From positions 1-64,000 of the forward strand of contig JAUSFD010000012.1 of assembly GCA_030649955.1 (NCBI GenBank): a stretch of DNA of 64,000 nucleotides, given 5' to 3'. Positions 24,625 to 32,105 of this stretch are shown here, piece after piece. The stretch comes from Candidatus Peregrinibacteria bacterium (GTDB lineage Bacteria > Patescibacteriota > Gracilibacteria > Peribacterales > Peribacteraceae). The notes below the pieces were generated by a model, which did no database searches, was not told where the DNA came from, and worked only from the letters and a program-made list of their open reading frames with translations. Made by a program: the position numbers and the translations under genes. Every line of letters starts with the position of its first letter. Position 1 is the stretch's first letter.

Positions 24625-24717
24625 AAAAACGAGGAAAGGTAGCGAATAAAAGATTGCCGTGACCGCGAGAACCTGCTTCAATGCCCGTTGCTATTCCAGA
24701 GCATATCTGCGATAGGA

Positions 24718-24755
24718 AAGACGCGTGGCGGCCTCGGCTGTGGCGCGTCTTTTTT
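24718..24755 (+). terminator. intrinsic terminator with no assigned upstream gene
   Basis: AGACGCG pairs with CGCGTCT across an 18-nt loop, followed by a run of T residues (24750-24755). No plus-strand gene ends nearby, so it may end a small RNA or relic transcript starting around 24630. Confidence 0.5.
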
Positions 24756-24794
24756 AGTAGCGTGTGGTGAAGCTCATAGCGAGTGGGGAAAGTT

Positions 24795-24872
24795 GTGTAT
24801 GTAAGTCATACACGCTCCGCTATCATAGAGCAAGCGTATCATTCAACGCAAACGATTGACGTGTACGTACAC
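24795..24872 (+). promoter_or_regulatory. paired operators in the XRE promoter region
   Basis: GTGTATG-TAAGT-CATACAC (24795-24813) and GTGTACGTACAC (24861-24872) are each followed by the same CGCTCCGCTA box. The second lies inside the promoter spacer, the classic placement for auto-repression by an XRE protein. Confidence 0.65.
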
Positions 24873-24885
24873 GCTCCGCTACAAT
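24856..24885 (+). promoter_or_regulatory. sigma70-type promoter of the XRE/ImmA operon
   Basis: -35 TTGACG (24856-24861), 18-nt spacer, -10 TACAAT (24880-24885). The start codon at 24895 is 9 nt after the -10, so the mRNA should be leaderless or nearly so. Confidence 0.7.
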
Positions 24886-24894
24886 CCGCGCACT

Positions 24895-25233
24895 ATGAAC
24901 GACACCACTCGGAAAGAAATAGGCAAACGCATAAAGCAGTTGCGTGAGCAGCTTGGCTTGTCTCAGCTTGTTTTGGCTCAGATGGTGGGCAAGTCTTCAG
25001 CGGCCTACATTGCGTTCATTGAATCGGGCGAACGAAATATCAGCACGATGGATATGATGGTCTTGGCTAAGAAATTGGGAACGACTGTTTCGGAATTGTT
25101 GAGCGAACCGAAACGTGAAGAGAAGCCCACTTTTATGCGTGCTTTACGGTCAAGTAAGGACTTGAGTGAGAAAGATAAACAGAAAATCACTGAGTTCTAT
25201 GAGTTCCTCAAGAGCAAAAATCGTGATGAATGA
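24895..25233 (+). CDS. XRE-family HTH repressor
   Basis: 112 aa. An HTH_3 domain covers residues about 7-65 (KRIKQLREQLGLSQLVLAQM, then KSSAAYIAFIESGERNIS), followed by a charged tail. It is probably the repressor of its own operon through the palindromes at 24795 and 24861. The next gene, an ImmA-type protease, overlaps its stop by 8 bp, which matches the ImmR/ImmA pair that controls ICE excision in Gram-positive elements. Confidence 0.85.
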   Translation: MNDTTRKEIGKRIKQLREQLGLSQLVLAQMVGKSSAAYIAFIESGERNISTMDMMVLAKKLGTTVSELLSEPKREEKPTFMRALRSSKDLSEKDKQKITEFYEFLKSKNRDE

Positions 25234-25744
25234 TGATGTGATTTCCACTTTGGCTGAACCTCGGATCGCATTGGCGAGAGGTAAAGCAAAGGAGATTTGG
25301 GAAACACTGGGTGAAAGCAAAATCCCTGTTCGCCTCCAGCCGATCATCACTGCACTCGGTATCCCCACCCGTGCTGATCATTTGGAGATCGACGGTGTAT
25401 GCCAGACCGATCAGCGAGGACAGTTTTTGATTATGTACCAAGAAGATGCTCCAGTCGTAAGGCAGCGTTTTACTGTTGCACATGAACTGGCGCACATCGC
25501 GCTCGAACATGTCAGTTTGGACGGCAGCGCAAGCAGTCACTGGTCACATAAAGCACAGGAAGCGGAGGCCAATGCGTTTGCCAACGAGTTGCTAATGCCG
25601 ACTATGGATTTGAAGACATTTCTGAAAAAGAAGGACGACAAAAGGCTTATCGAGGTAGCAAGGCGGTATTGGGTAAGCACTGCGGCAGCATCGGTAGCTA
25701 TTCTTCATAACAAGTTACTCAACAAGATCAAGATCGCTGTGTGA
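25226..25744 (+). CDS. ImmA/IrrE-type metallopeptidase (anti-repressor)
   Basis: 172 aa from ATG 25226. Zinc protease motif VAHELAHIALEH (HExxH) and a downstream AEANAFANELLMP block, the family hallmarks. ImmA cleaves the partner XRE repressor on DNA damage or cell signals and so releases the mobile element. Overlap with the XRE gene supports that pairing. Confidence 0.85.
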   Translation: MNDDVISTLAEPRIALARGKAKEIWETLGESKIPVRLQPIITALGIPTRADHLEIDGVCQTDQRGQFLIMYQEDAPVVRQRFTVAHELAHIALEHVSLDGSASSHWSHKAQEAEANAFANELLMPTMDLKTFLKKKDDKRLIEVARRYWVSTAAASVAILHNKLLNKIKIAV

Positions 25745-25805
25745 AGCCACGCACTCTCTGAGTTGTCGAAAGTTGTCGAATACTTGGCTTAGCAGAGCCA
25801 AGAAA

Positions 25806-25834
25806 TTGACACTTCACGACCGCGAGAATAAGAT
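25806..25834 (+). promoter_or_regulatory. consensus promoter upstream of the recombinase
   Basis: -35 TTGACA (25806-25811), 17-nt spacer, -10 TAAGAT (25829-25834). This is the best match to sigma70 consensus in the window and drives a leader of about 120 nt before the 49-aa gene. Confidence 0.7.
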
Positions 25835-25840
25835 ACCTAC

Positions 25841-25961
25841 ATCGGCCACGCTGGAGTAACAGTATAGGGGCTCAGACGCGCAAGCGTTGAAAGTGCATCG
25901 CCCCCGTAGATAGCTGAGCTCGTGGAAGCAGTCGAACCTTTATTCGGTTCCTCTTCCTAGT
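25841..25961 (+). promoter_or_regulatory. structured leader RNA of the recombinase operon
   Basis: Between the promoter and the GTG at 25962 lies a G+C-rich stretch with no ORF. It contains ACGC-GCAA-GCGT (GNRA-capped hairpin, 25876-25887) framed by CTCAG (25871) and CTGAG (25914), and a GAACC-N7-GGTTC hairpin (25934-25950). It may act as a cis-regulator or a small RNA. Confidence 0.5.
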
Positions 25962-26111
25962 GTGGCAGAAAAAACGGCCAATGAACGTCTGTCTGTGTCC
26001 GAATGTCGCGCAATTCTCGGCGCTTCTGAATTGTCAGATGCGGAGATTCTTGAGTTACGTGACGCGCTCTACGTTTGGCTGGAAAGGGGTCTTGATTCTT
26101 ATTTTGCATAA
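25962..26111 (+). CDS. 49-residue protein preceding the serine recombinase
   Basis: Starts GTG 25962 (VAEKTANERLSVSECRAILG) and ends 3 nt before the recombinase ATG. Predicted to be two acidic helices (SELSDAEILELRDALYVWLE). Tight spacing and coding-like composition suggest a real co-translated partner, perhaps a recombination directionality factor or regulator. No family is recognised. Confidence 0.6.
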   Translation: MAEKTANERLSVSECRAILGASELSDAEILELRDALYVWLERGLDSYFA

Positions 26112-26114
26112 ACC

Positions 26115-27665
26115 ATGCAACAAAAATCCGTAATCTACTGTCGGGTATCCTCTGAGCGTCAGGTCAATGAAGGCCACGGTTTGGACGGGCAAGAATTGCG
26201 ATGCAGACAATACTCAGACGCTAATGATTACAAAGTTGTTGCAGTCTTCCGTGACGAAGGAATATCTGGTGGCAAGAGTGATAGACCGGGGATGAAAGCC
26301 CTGATCGCATTTCTTGATGACTCAACTTTTGAAGAAGAAATAGTTGTCCTGATAGACGATATTTCCCGTATAGCAAGAGACGTTGAAGTACACTTTGAAC
26401 TGAAGGCGGCAATCGAATCACGAAATGCCCGATTGGAATCACCCTCGCATGATTTTCAGAACAATCCAATGGGCAAGTTCTTTGAAACAATCATGGCGGG
26501 ATCAGCGGAGTATTATCGAAATGAAAATCGAGTACGTGTGATGAAAAATATGAAATCCAGATTGGATAAAGGGTACTGGCCTTTTGATCAACCGCCGGGA
26601 CTCAAGAACATCAATGACCCTGTTCACGGAAAGCTCCTTACGCCAGATGAACCCAAGGCCACAATCATCCGCGAGGCACTTCGTGGTTTTTTGAGTCGGC
26701 GCTTTGATAACAGAGCTGATGTTCAGCGATTTTTGGAAGACCATCAGTTCACGCATCGAGCCAAGTACAAAGGCACAGTGCATCCTGAGCAAGTAAAACG
26801 CTTGCTCACTCGTATTCTGTACGCTGGTTGGATTGAGTATCCAAAATGGGGTGTTGCAAGAAAAAAAGGGCACCATGAAGGACTCATTACAATCGATGAG
26901 TTTGATGCAATCCAAGAGCGCCTCGCTGAAACCGAGCACGCTCCTCAGCGAAAAGATGCACACAAAGATTTCCCGTTGCGAAACTATCTGGCCTGCTCGT
27001 CGTGCAATGAGCTTGTCACCGCGAGTTGGAGCAAAGGACGTAGCAAATCATATCCGTATTATCGTTGCACGACTAAAGACTGTCCGCGGCGGAATAAAGG
27101 GATAAGGGGTGAAAAAGTTGAGATGGATTTTGAGAAGGTACTGAGTCGGCTTCGTCCGAAAAAAGAGTCCTTGAAACTCGTTGAAGCCATACTGAAAAAT
27201 CTTTGGGACAAACGCCTTGATGTTCAAAAGGAAGCTGAAGAAAATAGAGAGAAACAAATCCGTGAGACTGATGCAGAAATTGATAAACTGTGTGATCGTC
27301 TTGGGAGACTCACAGGTGAAATAATCATCAAAAAATACGAATCGCGTATTGAACAGCTTGAGGAGAAAAAGAACATTCTGAGGCGACAAAGCTCTGACGA
27401 AAAAGACCCACGGCAGAACTTTGGAACCGCGTTCAAATATGTTCTCAGATTCACTGAAAACCCCTTGGCTCTGTGGAAAACGGGGATTTTCGAGGATCAG
27501 AGATTGGTTTTGAAGCTCTCTATTTTGGGAGTTTTGCCCTACGATCCGAAGTTGGGCTTTGGAACCGTGACTTTTCCGCTTCTATTCCAGCTTTGTAAGC
27601 AGTCCGAAACTGATAAAAGTAAGATGGTGGAGATGCCGGGAATCGAACCCGGGTCCAACGTGTAG
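26115..27665 (+). CDS. large serine recombinase of the integrative element
   Basis: 516 aa. The resolvase domain has catalytic Ser12 in YCRVSSERQ, plus DEGISGGKSDRPGM and DDISRIARD. A recombinase domain follows (about 165-265), then a zinc ribbon (CSSC about 293 and CTTKDCPRR), then a coiled coil (about 350-410), the usual large serine integrase order. Residues 504-516 (MVEMPGIEPGSNV) are read antisense from the tmRNA 3' end and are a product of integration. The native tail lies at 14102-14202. Excision would replace these 13 residues with M plus 33 others. Confidence 0.92.
   Translation: MQQKSVIYCRVSSERQVNEGHGLDGQELRCRQYSDANDYKVVAVFRDEGISGGKSDRPGMKALIAFLDDSTFEEEIVVLIDDISRIARDVEVHFELKAAIESRNARLESPSHDFQNNPMGKFFETIMAGSAEYYRNENRVRVMKNMKSRLDKGYWPFDQPPGLKNINDPVHGKLLTPDEPKATIIREALRGFLSRRFDNRADVQRFLEDHQFTHRAKYKGTVHPEQVKRLLTRILYAGWIEYPKWGVARKKGHHEGLITIDEFDAIQERLAETEHAPQRKDAHKDFPLRNYLACSSCNELVTASWSKGRSKSYPYYRCTTKDCPRRNKGIRGEKVEMDFEKVLSRLRPKKESLKLVEAILKNLWDKRLDVQKEAEENREKQIRETDAEIDKLCDRLGRLTGEIIIKKYESRIEQLEEKKNILRRQSSDEKDPRQNFGTAFKYVLRFTENPLALWKTGIFEDQRLVLKLSILGVLPYDPKLGFGTVTFPLLFQLCKQSETDKSKMVEMPGIEPGSNV
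27625..27631 (+). other. attR of the large integrative element
   Basis: TGGTGGA, the complement of the CCA end and first acceptor-stem bases of tmRNA, identical to 14099-14105. It lies inside the recombinase reading frame. Confidence 0.7.
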
Positions 27666-28033
27666 GAAGTGTGCTCGTACGATCGTGAACCTCTCGTTTC
27701 TCCCGCAGGTAAGAGAGGAGCAGAGAAACTGCGGGAGAGTTGACGCGAATGTAGGGGGTGCCGTCGCGTCACGCGGCACCGTCCCCTCGCTAGTGACGCC
27801 TCATCCCTTCAGCGAGGATCGAGGGCGAGACGTGTTCCCGGTAAAGGGGAACTTATGCAGCCACAGCTACTCCGAAGCCAGAGACGAGTCTCTGACCTGC
27901 GAGAGCAGCATTGCGGAATGCAGATTGAGCTGTGTTGGCAGCTATAGGTGCGACGGTGGGTACGGGAAACATCGCGATCCCGGATCGAAGCGACAAACCC
28001 TAGAAATCACGCTGTCGAAAGCCTGTCATCCCC
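27625..28033 (-). ncRNA. ssrA: transfer-messenger RNA (tmRNA)
   Basis: The 5' end GGGGATG pairs with the 3' CATCTCC as a 7-bp acceptor stem (one G-U), followed by A-CCA. The T-arm is CCGGG-TTCGATT-CCCGG. A resume codon GCA at 27951-27949, preceded by CCGTC as in E. coli tmRNA, opens a 32-codon tag that begins APIAANTAQSAF and ends FGVAVAA before TAA (27855-27853). The tag is long but ends in a typical small-hydrophobic degron. The 3' end is the integration site of the neighbouring element, which keeps it intact. Confidence 0.92.
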
Positions 28034-28262
28034 AGAGGTAGTACTAACTGCACATTCTGGAAGAACGCTTACTCACTCCTCTCGCCCCCCGTAGTCCGCC
28101 GAGGCGGACGAAGGTGGGGCATCCCCGTGAATTCCTTGTCGTGCGATGAGCCTGCGATGCGAGAGAGCAGCACTCGATTTTAGCACAAACACCTCTCTGT
28201 CAGTGCAGAAAAGTGTACTTTTCACGTACTTCTCGAATCACATTCCCTGCGACAGTCAGGAC
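28034..28262. repeat. intergenic region upstream of tmRNA
   Basis: No gene seen. It should contain the tmRNA promoter on the minus strand, but no clear -35/-10 pair stands out. A GTCCGCCGAGGCGGAC palindrome lies at 28093-28108. Confidence 0.4.
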
Positions 28263-28499
28263 CTACCGTATATTCTGAATCGCCGCCATCGCCGCGTCGT
28301 GCCTGGTCTTCGAAGCGTTGCTGAGCGTCTGGAACTTCCGGCTCGCCGGGGCATCACTCTTGATGGGCGCGCCGAATTCCTCAACAGAACCGGCGATGAT
28401 GCCGTCGATGGAGTTGACGAGATCGGCCTTGCCGACTGCGAGGCTCACCGAGGGGAGGAGGAGTCCCAAGGACCCGAGGAAGAGGAGGAGTTTTTGCAT
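28263..28499 (-). CDS. small exported protein
   Basis: 78 aa from ATG 28499. A signal peptide (MQKLLLFLGSLGLLLPSVSLAVG) is followed by a 55-residue mature part, KADLVNSIDGIIAGSVEEFG and then a basic tail. No cysteine is present for lipidation. Family unknown. Confidence 0.65.
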   Translation of the reverse strand: MQKLLLFLGSLGLLLPSVSLAVGKADLVNSIDGIIAGSVEEFGAPIKSDAPASRKFQTLSNASKTRHDAAMAAIQNIR

Positions 28500-28574
28500 A
28501 GGAGGGTAAAGGCACTCCCTGCGCGTTTCGCAATGCAAGGTATGCAGAGCAGTTCCTAAGAGCAATTCCCTTGT

Positions 28575-28580
28575 GATACT
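28575..28580 (+). promoter_or_regulatory. -10 box of the DoxX-like gene
   Basis: GATACT, 9 nt before ATG 28590, with no Shine-Dalgarno sequence. Confidence 0.45.
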
Positions 28581-28589
28581 CTGCTTTGC

Positions 28590-28991
28590 ATGTCGTCCCG
28601 CATTGGTCACATCATCGGCTGGATCTGCGCGATAATCGTTGCCGCGTTCAACCTCTTCGCCGCGGTGATGAAATTCGTCCCCATAGTCCCCGGCTCTCCT
28701 GCAGAGGAGATGTCGCGGAAGCTGGGTATGGAGGGGCTGATGTACCCGCTCGGCGTTCTGGAGATCATCATCGTCGTGCTGTTTCTCCTCCCCCGCACTT
28801 CAACCGTGGGATTCGTGCTCATGATCGGCTACATGGGTGGCGCGCTCGCCACGAACCTCACGCATGGGTTCTCCCAGGCGGAAGTCATTCCCATCTACGT
28901 GGTGTTCTTGCTGCTCACCATCAGCGCCTACTTCCGCAATCCTGAGCTCCTGAGCAGGCTGCGCAAGAAACCTGTTCCGGCGAAGGTGTGA
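28590..28991 (+). CDS. DoxX-like four-helix membrane protein
   Basis: 133 aa with four hydrophobic segments: IIGWICAIIVAAFNLFAAVMKF, LMYPLGVLEIIIVVLFLLP, VGFVLMIGYMGGALATNL and VIPIYVVFLLLTISAYF. The K-F-x-x-x-P near helix 1 and the G-x-x-E in helix 2 fit the DoxX_2 family, small membrane proteins of undefined redox-related role. It is followed 7 nt later by the HNH gene. Confidence 0.8.
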   Translation: MSSRIGHIIGWICAIIVAAFNLFAAVMKFVPIVPGSPAEEMSRKLGMEGLMYPLGVLEIIIVVLFLLPRTSTVGFVLMIGYMGGALATNLTHGFSQAEVIPIYVVFLLLTISAYFRNPELLSRLRKKPVPAKV

Positions 28992-28998
28992 GCCGACT

Positions 28999-29337
28999 GT
29001 GAAGAGAGCGTATCGCGAGTATTTGGCGACGGATGAGTGGAAGAAAACGGCGAAGAGTGTTCGCGAGTACTACAACTACAAGTGTGCGGTGTGCGATCTG
29101 GATTACAGGGAGAAGGGTCTCTCCCTCCATGTGCACCATTTGTTTCACAGGCGGTTTGGGAAATCGATTATCGGGAGAGAGCACCCGAATCACCATTTGC
29201 GCTTACTCTGCAGCGCACATCATCCAAAGGGGAAGCTGACGAATGAATCCATCCAGCTCTGGCGGAAGGCGTACCGCTTCCGGAAACGCTGGAAGGTATT
29301 CTTCAAAGCCCTAGAGAAATTCTGGCCTACGGAGTAA
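28999..29337 (+). CDS. HNH-nuclease-like zinc protein
   Basis: 112 aa from GTG 28999. Core: YYNYKCAVCDLDYREKG, then LHVHHLFHRRFGKSI, then NHHLRLLCSAHH. CxxC plus C-x-x-H supply the zinc site and the HH pair the catalytic part of an HNH/beta-beta-alpha-metal fold. It is a plausible DNA endonuclease or a repurposed zinc protein. Close spacing to the DoxX gene suggests co-transcription. Confidence 0.75.
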   Translation: MKRAYREYLATDEWKKTAKSVREYYNYKCAVCDLDYREKGLSLHVHHLFHRRFGKSIIGREHPNHHLRLLCSAHHPKGKLTNESIQLWRKAYRFRKRWKVFFKALEKFWPTE

Positions 29338-29356
29338 TTCCGATCGCGGAGTGACA

Positions 29357-30058
29357 TTAGAATTTTTGAATGAGTGTGCTCTGCGGATACCGCGAATACA
29401 TGGCGTTCGCAGTCTGCGAGAACGTTTGCCCTGAGGAATAGGTATCGATGAACACTTCAAAGGGGAAGTCAGTGTCCGGAGCATTCGGGAGGTAGCATCG
29501 GGATTGATCTTCTGGCATGAGTTCCGGCCAAGGAACAGTTGCAGCTATGCCCATCCTCCAATGGTCGGAAGGCGGAGTACAGCGGTCATGGAATTCTTTC
29601 AGTACAGCGAGGAAGAATGCATCGGATGAGAGCGGAGCAACCGTGATGGTACGTCTATCCTCCATTTGCGCGATTGTCGGTGACCTGAAAACCCTACTCA
29701 GGCAGCGTCTGATGCTCTTGTGGAGATCCGGTGAAACGTGCTTCGCAATATCCACGATTCTGCTGCTCACACTCACTCCCGCTTTGTACGTGACAATGAT
29801 GTCGTTGTTGATTGGATGTCTCGCTGAGAATGCATCTCGCTCCGCGTCGATTGCTTCCGTGGCAGCTTGGTGTGTGGTGGGATTGAGCAGTGCACCAGTG
29901 AGATGTCGACTACATGTGATGCAGTAGTCCAAACATTCGGATAGGAGCGCTTCCGCCTGTGCCTCATCAGCATGCACTGCTATACATCGCACCCTGCGGA
30001 GTGGCTCAATAGCACTATCGCAAGCAAGGAGGAGCTCAGCCCATGCGTCAGTCATCAT
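29357..30058 (-). CDS. hypothetical soluble protein
   Basis: 233 aa, no signal peptide or membrane span. It has several Cys residues in the N-terminal third (ECLDYCITCSRH) and an aromatic-rich C-terminus. It is not recognised. The promoter side (30060-30085) is A+T rich, with TATAGT on the minus strand. Confidence 0.6.
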   Translation of the reverse strand: MMTDAWAELLLACDSAIEPLRRVRCIAVHADEAQAEALLSECLDYCITCSRHLTGALLNPTTHQAATEAIDAERDAFSARHPINNDIIVTYKAGVSVSSRIVDIAKHVSPDLHKSIRRCLSRVFRSPTIAQMEDRRTITVAPLSSDAFFLAVLKEFHDRCTPPSDHWRMGIAATVPWPELMPEDQSRCYLPNAPDTDFPFEVFIDTYSSGQTFSQTANAMYSRYPQSTLIQKF

Positions 30059-30167
30059 TGTAATACCATACTATACATATAATTTTTTGCAAGTTCACAG
30101 CGCCGCATGTTCAAATCATGGGAGTTCTGCTGACGCCTGCCCGTCGTGCCGTTGGTCAGCAGGCTGC

Positions 30168-30173
30168 TACACT
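30168..30173 (+). promoter_or_regulatory. -10 box of the methyltransferase gene
   Basis: TACACT preceded by TGC (extended -10), 6 nt before ATG 30180. Confidence 0.5.
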
Positions 30174-30179
30174 TCGCCC

Positions 30180-30812
30180 ATGGACCTGGCCAACGTCGAC
30201 ATGACCGCCCTCGCGAAGCAACTCTGTCATCCGGAGGGGGAGATGGGCATGGAAGTCGGCAAAGTGATGGAGAAGCACACGGAGCAGCTGAACATGTTCG
30301 CTCTCGATCAACTTCAATTGCAGCCAACGGATCATGTTCTGGAGATCGGCTTCGGGCCGGGAGTGGCGATTGCTGAAGTAGCGCGCCAACTTCGCGATGG
30401 ATACGCGGATGGAATAGATCAATCGAAGGAGATGCTCGCGATGGCGAGCGAGCGAAATCGCCGGGCGATCATTGAAGATCGTGTGACATTGAAACTCGGT
30501 ACTGCGCGCTCACTGCCATACGCGGATGGGAGCTTCGACAAGGTTTTCGCGGTCAATGTCTTCCACTTCTGGCCAGAGCCCGCCGCCGAACTTGCCGAAT
30601 GCCTGCGTGTCCTCAAGTCCGGTGGCATCGTGCTCTTCTACCTTACGCATCCGTCCTCATGGCCTGCGGGATTTCGCGAGTCCGGCGTCTTCATCGCACG
30701 GGAACCGGAAGAGGTTGAGGCACTCCTACAGGCTGCCGACTTCCGGAAGACAGAGCATCGCTGGGATCAGCAGAAGGACTACAAGGGGTTCGTCGTTGTT
30801 GGTGTGAAATGA
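30180..30812 (+). CDS. class I SAM-dependent methyltransferase
   Basis: 210 aa from ATG 30180. Rossmann-fold motifs in order: I VLEIGFGPGVAIAEVA, II YADGIDQSKEML, post-II GTARSLPYADGSFDKVFAVNVFHFW, and LRVLKSGGIVLFYLTHP. It belongs to the Methyltransf_11 group (UbiE/small-molecule type). The substrate cannot be told. It is divergent from the gene at 29357 and convergent with 30823. Confidence 0.88.
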   Translation: MDLANVDMTALAKQLCHPEGEMGMEVGKVMEKHTEQLNMFALDQLQLQPTDHVLEIGFGPGVAIAEVARQLRDGYADGIDQSKEMLAMASERNRRAIIEDRVTLKLGTARSLPYADGSFDKVFAVNVFHFWPEPAAELAECLRVLKSGGIVLFYLTHPSSWPAGFRESGVFIAREPEEVEALLQAADFRKTEHRWDQQKDYKGFVVVGVK

Positions 30813-30822
30813 GTGTAGTAGA

Positions 30823-32028
30823 TCACGAGTCTCTCCCCAGCATTTCCTGATTTTTCTGATACGCAATGGAGACGCTGCTCTGCGCATCAGGAGTGATCCT
30901 CTTCGCGGCGAAGCGCTCAAGGAAATGGACTGCTTCCTCGTGCCTGCCCTCGCCGTAGAGCCACCAGCTGATGCTCTCGAGTACGTCGTCCATCGTCTTC
31001 TGCATCTCAGGATTCTCCACCGGGAAAGGGCCGTACTTCTGGAGAAGGGCAAGTGCGTGATCGCAAATCTCGAGTTCCGTGAGCCAGTGGATGTGGGCAG
31101 TCAGCAGTGTGGGCGAGATCTCGTACGGATGGAGTCCCATGTCATCGCAGAAATCCATGAAGGCTTGATGTGAACCGAGGGAGCACAGCGCGTCGATGTA
31201 GGTCTTGCAGAGAAATGGCTTCTGTCGGAGGAAATCGGGGAGGGGAGTGCGGTGTTCCCTGGCGAAGGTCTCGATGAGCTGCAGCGTATCCGCGAATTCC
31301 CCTTGCTCCTCCAGAGCGGCAATGAGGACGCGCAAATGCCTCTCGTGGCGCTCGAAGAGAGAGGCGAGTCTCCTGTAGAGTGTGCGTCTGTTCGGATTCT
31401 CGAGGAGGTAATCCTGCCTGGACAATTGTTCTGCGAAGGACGATGGGTCGAAGAGATTGGGGAAGAGCGTGGGGATGCGATGCTCATCGCAGAACTCCTC
31501 GAGACCGTGGATTTCCTTCGTGTACTTCTCCACGCATGGAGCGACGTCACTCGGAGACTCCTTCGCAGTGGCGATGTGTTCCCCAACGCTCAGGTGCGTT
31601 GCGAGGAGTTTGGTGAGGAACGGACGGAACCGTTCTATGTATGCGCGTCCTCTCTCCTCACTCTCCTGCGCTCGACGTTCACTCTTGCTCTGTGGCTCCT
31701 TCTGGGGCTTTTCACTTCGCAGGCGAAGCTTCCGTTCGATGTCGACCAACTGCACGGCGAACTTGAAGTACTGCCCTGCGACAGATGCTCTCTCCGGCGG
31801 TTGTGCGCAGACGATGCCGCTCGTGGTGAGGATCTCTTCGGAGAACTCGTCCCGCAGCACACCGAGTTGCCACGCTCGACTCACCAGCTCCTCAATCTCT
31901 GCACGGTGTGCCTCGTACGCTGGGGAATCGCACGGGAGGACGTCGAAGAATTCACCAGGCTTCACACTCATGGTTGTCAGGAAGTGCCCAAGCGTACGGA
32001 GCACGCTGTCATCCGTCAACGTCGTCAC
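30823..32028 (-). CDS. hypothetical alpha-helical protein
   Basis: 401 aa from GTG 32028, almost entirely helical. A charged stretch at about 100-130 (KLRLRSEKPQKEPQSKSERRAQESEER) separates an N-terminal domain from a C-terminal array of TPR-like helical hairpins (for example ALLQKYGPFPVENPEMQKTM and WWLYGEGRHEEAVHFLERFA). Probably a protein-interaction scaffold. No family assigned. Confidence 0.65.
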   Translation of the reverse strand: MTTLTDDSVLRTLGHFLTTMSVKPGEFFDVLPCDSPAYEAHRAEIEELVSRAWQLGVLRDEFSEEILTTSGIVCAQPPERASVAGQYFKFAVQLVDIERKLRLRSEKPQKEPQSKSERRAQESEERGRAYIERFRPFLTKLLATHLSVGEHIATAKESPSDVAPCVEKYTKEIHGLEEFCDEHRIPTLFPNLFDPSSFAEQLSRQDYLLENPNRRTLYRRLASLFERHERHLRVLIAALEEQGEFADTLQLIETFAREHRTPLPDFLRQKPFLCKTYIDALCSLGSHQAFMDFCDDMGLHPYEISPTLLTAHIHWLTELEICDHALALLQKYGPFPVENPEMQKTMDDVLESISWWLYGEGRHEEAVHFLERFAAKRITPDAQSSVSIAYQKNQEMLGRDS

Positions 32029-32105
32029 ACGAATCCCCTACGCCCAATAACCGCTATTCCCTTTCGCCATCGCGGTTATCTTCGAAGAGTAGTACTCTCC
32101 CACAG

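Larger units (their letters stand above)
14099..27631. mobile_element. 13.5-kb integrative element in the tmRNA gene
   Basis: attL at 14099-14105 and attR at 27625-27631 share TGGTGGA. Cargo in order: DUF4145 protein, hsdR-hsdM-hsdS, excisionase-like HTH protein, an unrecognised four-gene set with a RarA-C-like protein, tyrosine recombinase, DUF2188, XRE/ImmA, a structured leader, a 49-aa protein and the serine recombinase. No conjugation or phage structural genes are seen, so it is a genomic island mobilised by its recombinase. Confidence 0.75.

Noticed and set aside
14099-27631. prophage or conjugative element
   Set aside because: No terminase, capsid, tail, relaxase, T4SS or FtsK-like gene could be recognised. 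Only recombination, regulation and restriction-modification genes are present.
27621-27665. VEMPGIEPGSNV as the native C-terminus of the recombinase
   Set aside because: These codons are the antisense of the tmRNA T-arm and acceptor stem, so they are a consequence of integration.
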